A stretch of 64,000 nt of DNA from Druceiella hillmani (lineage: Eukaryota; Arthropoda; Insecta; Lepidoptera; Hepialidae), in contig JAYKKI010000008.1 in NCBI GenBank assembly GCA_039881145.1, positions 37,285,001 through 37,349,000 of the forward strand. Direction: 5' to 3'. Shown piece by piece: positions 59,977 through 64,000 of this stretch. The position numbers and the translations under genes are program-made. Below the pieces are notes generated by a model that saw only the letters and a list, made by a program, of their open reading frames with translations, was not told the DNA's origin and ran no database searches. How positions within the stretch are numbered: position 1 is the stretch's first letter; every line of letters starts with the position of its first letter.

Positions 59977-60310
59977 AGATTTGGGGTTACTTTTGTCAAA
60001 TAAGTATTTCAATGATTAAAATACAAACTTCAAAATACGTACAGCTATTTCCTTTGCTCAAGTGTAACTTCATCTTACATAATTCTTTAAATATTACCGA
60101 TATTTCCATTCCTTGTTTTCTTTTTCACGTATGTTATTATTATATTCAAATAATTTACGTGAAAAAGAAAACAAGTAATGGAAATGCCGGTAATATTTAA
60201 AGAATTATGTAAGATGAAGTTGCACTTGAGCAAAAGAAATAGCTGTACGTATTTTGATGTCTGTATTTTAATCATTTAAATACTTATTTGACAAAAGCAA
60301 CCCCAAATCT
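59977..60310. mobile_element. 334-bp palindrome (MITE or foldback element)
   Basis: Left arm 59977-60131 and right arm 60155-60310 are inverted copies, about 94% alike (about ten differences in 155), around a spacer of about 23 bases. The tips are AGATTTGGGGTT and AACCCCAAATCT. Both strands encode nearly the same 62-codon frame starting MIKIQTSKYVQLF, a by-product of the symmetry. I see no clear flanking direct repeat. The sequence is unrelated to the 12.7/20.3/42.5-kb palindromic family. Confidence 0.85.
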
Positions 60311-63300
60311 ATCCTCCTTATTACTATATTTTTTAAATATATGTAATGTCACATTTCCATCACAATTTTGAATGTCAACGTGTTATACCATGTACAAATG
60401 AGAAATGAGCGTTCAAAAAAGCAAAGTGATACGAATTTTGCACCAAGAAACTAAAGAAAAATAAGAACATTACATTAATGAAATAAATCGCACTTATATA
60501 AAACTAAAACACCTGTGTGAATGTAGACACTAGGAACATGTGGATAAATACTATGAATATGAAAACAGTGAACATAGGCGACGATGGTGCCAATAGCTTT
60601 TGTTTCGAGACTGCAACCGCTGCAACTTCATACGGTAACTTTCGTGTGACGAATCTTAAAATTTCACTCTCATCATTTTTTCATAACGAGCCTAAAGAAG
60701 TATAACTTCAATAAAAATTTCTGATTCGATTATATGTCTAATATTACTTGAGCAATACTTTATAGCTAAAAATTTTAAACATTGCATACAAAAAACAAAA
60801 CTTAAGAAATTCAACAGATTTAAAGCGATTTTTTTATGAAAGATTCAATAGGCGAAGGCCACTTCATACTTGATTGAATTTTTTTCCATCTGAAGCAATG
60901 TATGGATATAAAAATAGATTTTATAGGATGGATACAAAAATAAGTATACAGGGCATTAATGAAATTTGTTTTTTTTATAAAATTAAAAAATGGGGTTATA
61001 ATTGGCAAATGCAAGCAAATATAATTATTTTAATATTTATTTCAAACCTGGATTATTAAAATATTATTCAAAAATGGTGTTAGCGCCCAAGGACAAATTA
61101 TACCTATTTTTTATCAAAATTAAATGCAAATTATATAATTTTTTCACCTTAATTTTGTGTGGGCATTAAATCCAAATAAACACATATTTTTTAAATTGTT
61201 ACCCTATTATATTATTATAAAAATTTAAAATAAACCTTTATTTGTTAACTACCTCTGAACATTTTCAAACAAATAAGTTTTCCTTTCAAAACACGTTATT
61301 GAAAACAAATGAAAATATACATAAATAGGATAAAATTAGCTTATTAATAGGGACAAATTATAAACATCTTAAATATTTGTTAACAGCATCCGAGGATAAA
61401 CATTTAACTACGCAAACGTAGTTCAAGGCTTATATCACCCCTGAAGAACAATTAATTTTAACATACGAAGTTGTTTTCAAACTTATCACCGCAGGAAACC
61501 ATTTTGGCGATATTCTATAATTGTTACAACAACGGCAGCTCTTTCGCCTTTGATGTATATGGTTTTCGTAACGTTCTGAAGAATTGTTTGATGTTTGAAC
61601 ATAATTACGTTAATACTTTGAACTTAATTCTAAATCTTAATTATATTCATTCGTTCTTTATTCTGTACCTTTTATATTTATGTTAATTGTACATAGTATT
61701 TAAGTAAATATATTGTCATCAGCGATAAACGAGAGAAAGAAAATATGGGTTTTCTCATACTTTTACTTCTAGTTTCCTATTAAAACTAATTATGTTAATA
61801 AATTATGGTGGCCATGTGCCGAATTTTATGCTGTGCTCACTAAACTACAAAGATAGTTATATTATAGCTTCACTAAAGGAAAAGTAGTTATAAAACTGGA
61901 TGGTAAAGAAATGCAGCACTCGAAATGGATATTGTTCATTGTTTAAATGGAAATGTATGTTACTTGCAGTGCTTGATATCGATTACAGCCCTATGAGATG
62001 ATATCTAAGGGTCGTTTTTTAAATTTGTCTCATTAATTCCGTTCAATAAATTGGAACAACGTATAAAATTGTTACGTCCATAGAACCATCGACATAGAAG
62101 GGTGATATATATGAATCGACGTTATTTATATTTACACGACTTAGTTTAATATTGACCTAATAAGCAAAAGCACAAAATAATTGTAATGCAAATAGTACAC
62201 AAAAGTAAAACTTTGTTTTAATATGTAATATATTGCGTAAATAAAAAAAGACTACAATTAAGACTTTGCTACTGCATAATATTGGAATACTAAGTTATAT
62301 CTAAAATTGAATGAAAAGTGTTTTTATACTATTTGAGACGTAAGCTCATAGAAATGCAGGACCATATCGCATTGTCAGATTTGTACTCAAAGTTAGGGAT
62401 TACCCAAAAATCCTTTGATGTTTTTAGTTAGTTTTTATAAATAATCGTTCCGATCTTGATGATTGAAGACTTTTAATATTTAAGAATAATCTGCCAAAAG
62501 CTCTTAGCCCGGTAATAATAATCCTGTCGCAATTTTCCTCTAAAAGAGTTTCTAACTCAAGCTTTAAGGATTTTAGTAATCTTTATGTTAGCAAGAGTAT
62601 TTGATTAACCTTCCCGTTTCTGTTAACGATCATTGACTTCATGCCTGTGTTACTACTATTATTACTTAATTCGTATTGCTAACTGATGATATCAAGTGGA
62701 AAGGAAATTGTGAACTACATAATCTACTGAATTGAATATATTCGGGTCTGGAATTTTAATTCTGTACTTAAATGAAGTATAAGCTTAATTTTAGCATCAT
62801 CAATTGGAATTTTACAATAATAGATATTCGTAAAATACGGTGAACCTTTTGTGTATCACTTTGGTACGGAAGCTGAAAGTGGTAATAGACGTTTATCTTA
62901 TATTTTATAATCATATTAAAAACACTTTTAAAATATGCTATGAAATTTTGGAGTTTATCTCATGATATTATCACGATTTTTCTACTAATATTATTAACAC
63001 AGTCGGCAAGAATTTAAAGTATACTATTTTTGTTAATTTTTGTAAAATATCCTAGTGATAAGCTATTCAACAAGTTATTAATCTACAGTATCTTTTTACT
63101 AACTATTCAATTGTTTAGCTTAAGAATTCTATTAGCTTAAACATTTTGTGTTGTAAAATTGTGTGAATGTATGAATGATGAATAATACATTTTATTGCTT
63201 ACCTTTTGTCTTGATGTAGCAGATTTGGCCGCAAAAGTTATTAAAAACAAAGTTTTTTGTAATAATTGCTAGTATACGTGTTGTTAATAATTATAGTATT

Positions 63301-64000
63301 GTTAATAATAATTGCGACCTTTATCCGAAGTACATTAAGTAGCAAAAACAAATAGATGTATTGAAGTTTAAACATCATATTTAAAACTATATGTATTTTG
63401 TTAAGTTGAAAATTTTCTTCATAAATTTCAAATAAAGGATAACTACGCATTGGGGAATCTATAGAAAAAGAAGAACGGTAAAATGGCAAAGTAATATTAT
63501 AACCCAAGTTTATTTGTCAAAAATTTTTTTAATAAATGATAGAAATTTATCGAACAAAAAGAAATTGTTAATAAAGTTTAATTTGATTTTCAGTTTTATT
63601 TCTCATTTTTTCTTCTTAAAGAAACTCATTTCAAAAGAATATTTTTATAATAGTCTCAGTGAATCAGTAACTAATTTTATTGCTCGTTGTTGGAGTTTCA
63701 CTGCAAATTACTTATCAATCCAAAATAAATTGATAACAATAACCAAGGTATTTTAATTCCCCAATAAATTATAATGGTATTTTTTATTAAAACCAATGCA
63801 TGAATAAATGAATACCGAATTAAACTTATGAATTATTCAAAGCAGAAACTGCTACAAATCTTGAAAAAATGCCTAATCAATATCATCTATGATCCAAATA
63901 CGTTTATTCAAAGGCGGATCGTGAGGTACACGTATATGTGAGTATTGCGGCGTATTATTGGCGGGTATATGCGCTCTCTTAATAAAGCTGAATGTGAAAT
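60311..64000. other. non-coding AT-rich stretch
   Basis: No gene is supported. The 62-codon frame at 60517-60705 has a more balanced piece (NIGDDGANSFCFETATAATS) that could be an exon, but splice sites are unconvincing. A GC-richer spot runs into the window end at about 63910. Confidence 0.4.

Noticed and set aside
60012..60275. Nearly identical 62-codon frames on both strands
   Set aside because: Same reason: palindrome symmetry.

Overview
The window looks like AT-rich nuclear DNA from an arthropod, most probably an insect. There are no dense operon-like genes. Long AT-rich stretches are broken up by decayed transposons of families common in insects: an animal-type Helitron, a mariner-like element with a DUF4817-type transposase, a piggyBac-like relic and RTE-type LINE pieces. 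I cannot name the species from sequence alone.

Layout. 0-11 kb: a minus-strand LINE reverse-transcriptase tail (about 430-880), a GC-rich patch (1.6-1.9 kb), a piggyBac-like transposase relic (4.5-5.1 kb), and the best host-gene signal in the window. That signal is two plus-strand exons (6340-6483 and 10482-10651) with consensus splice sites, matching phase, a stop codon and a nearby AATAAA. 11-28 kb: mostly non-coding, with SINE-like copies, members of an unusual palindromic repeat family, a 33-bp minisatellite and small tandem repeats. 28.07-28.86 kb: an uninterrupted (CCCCTT)n block of about 790 bp. 30.2-31.5 kb: a dead mariner-like element. 35.3-43.7 kb: a four-copy 123-bp tandem array, an (ATC)n tract, a short non-autonomous Helitron and, directly abutting it, a 7.5-kb Helitron. 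The larger element carries five tandem copies of its own 5' terminal unit and a broken Rep-helicase gene. 45-64 kb: (TA)n tracts, a degenerate 124-130 bp repeat array, an RTE-type endonuclease fragment, another LINE C-terminal tail and a 334-bp palindrome. The rest is unassigned AT-rich DNA.

No operating multi-gene system is visible. The most interesting structure is the palindromic family (12.7, 20.3, 26.4 and 42.5 kb). Its copies are flanked by perfect 12-13 bp direct repeats. One copy interrupts the Helitron helicase reading frame, and that frame is exactly restored if the element and one flanking repeat are removed. Another copy is a short 5'-truncated piece that keeps the family 3' end. 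The two arms of each palindrome share copy-specific variants. Together these suggest a retroposed or snap-back element rather than a standard cut-and-paste transposon.
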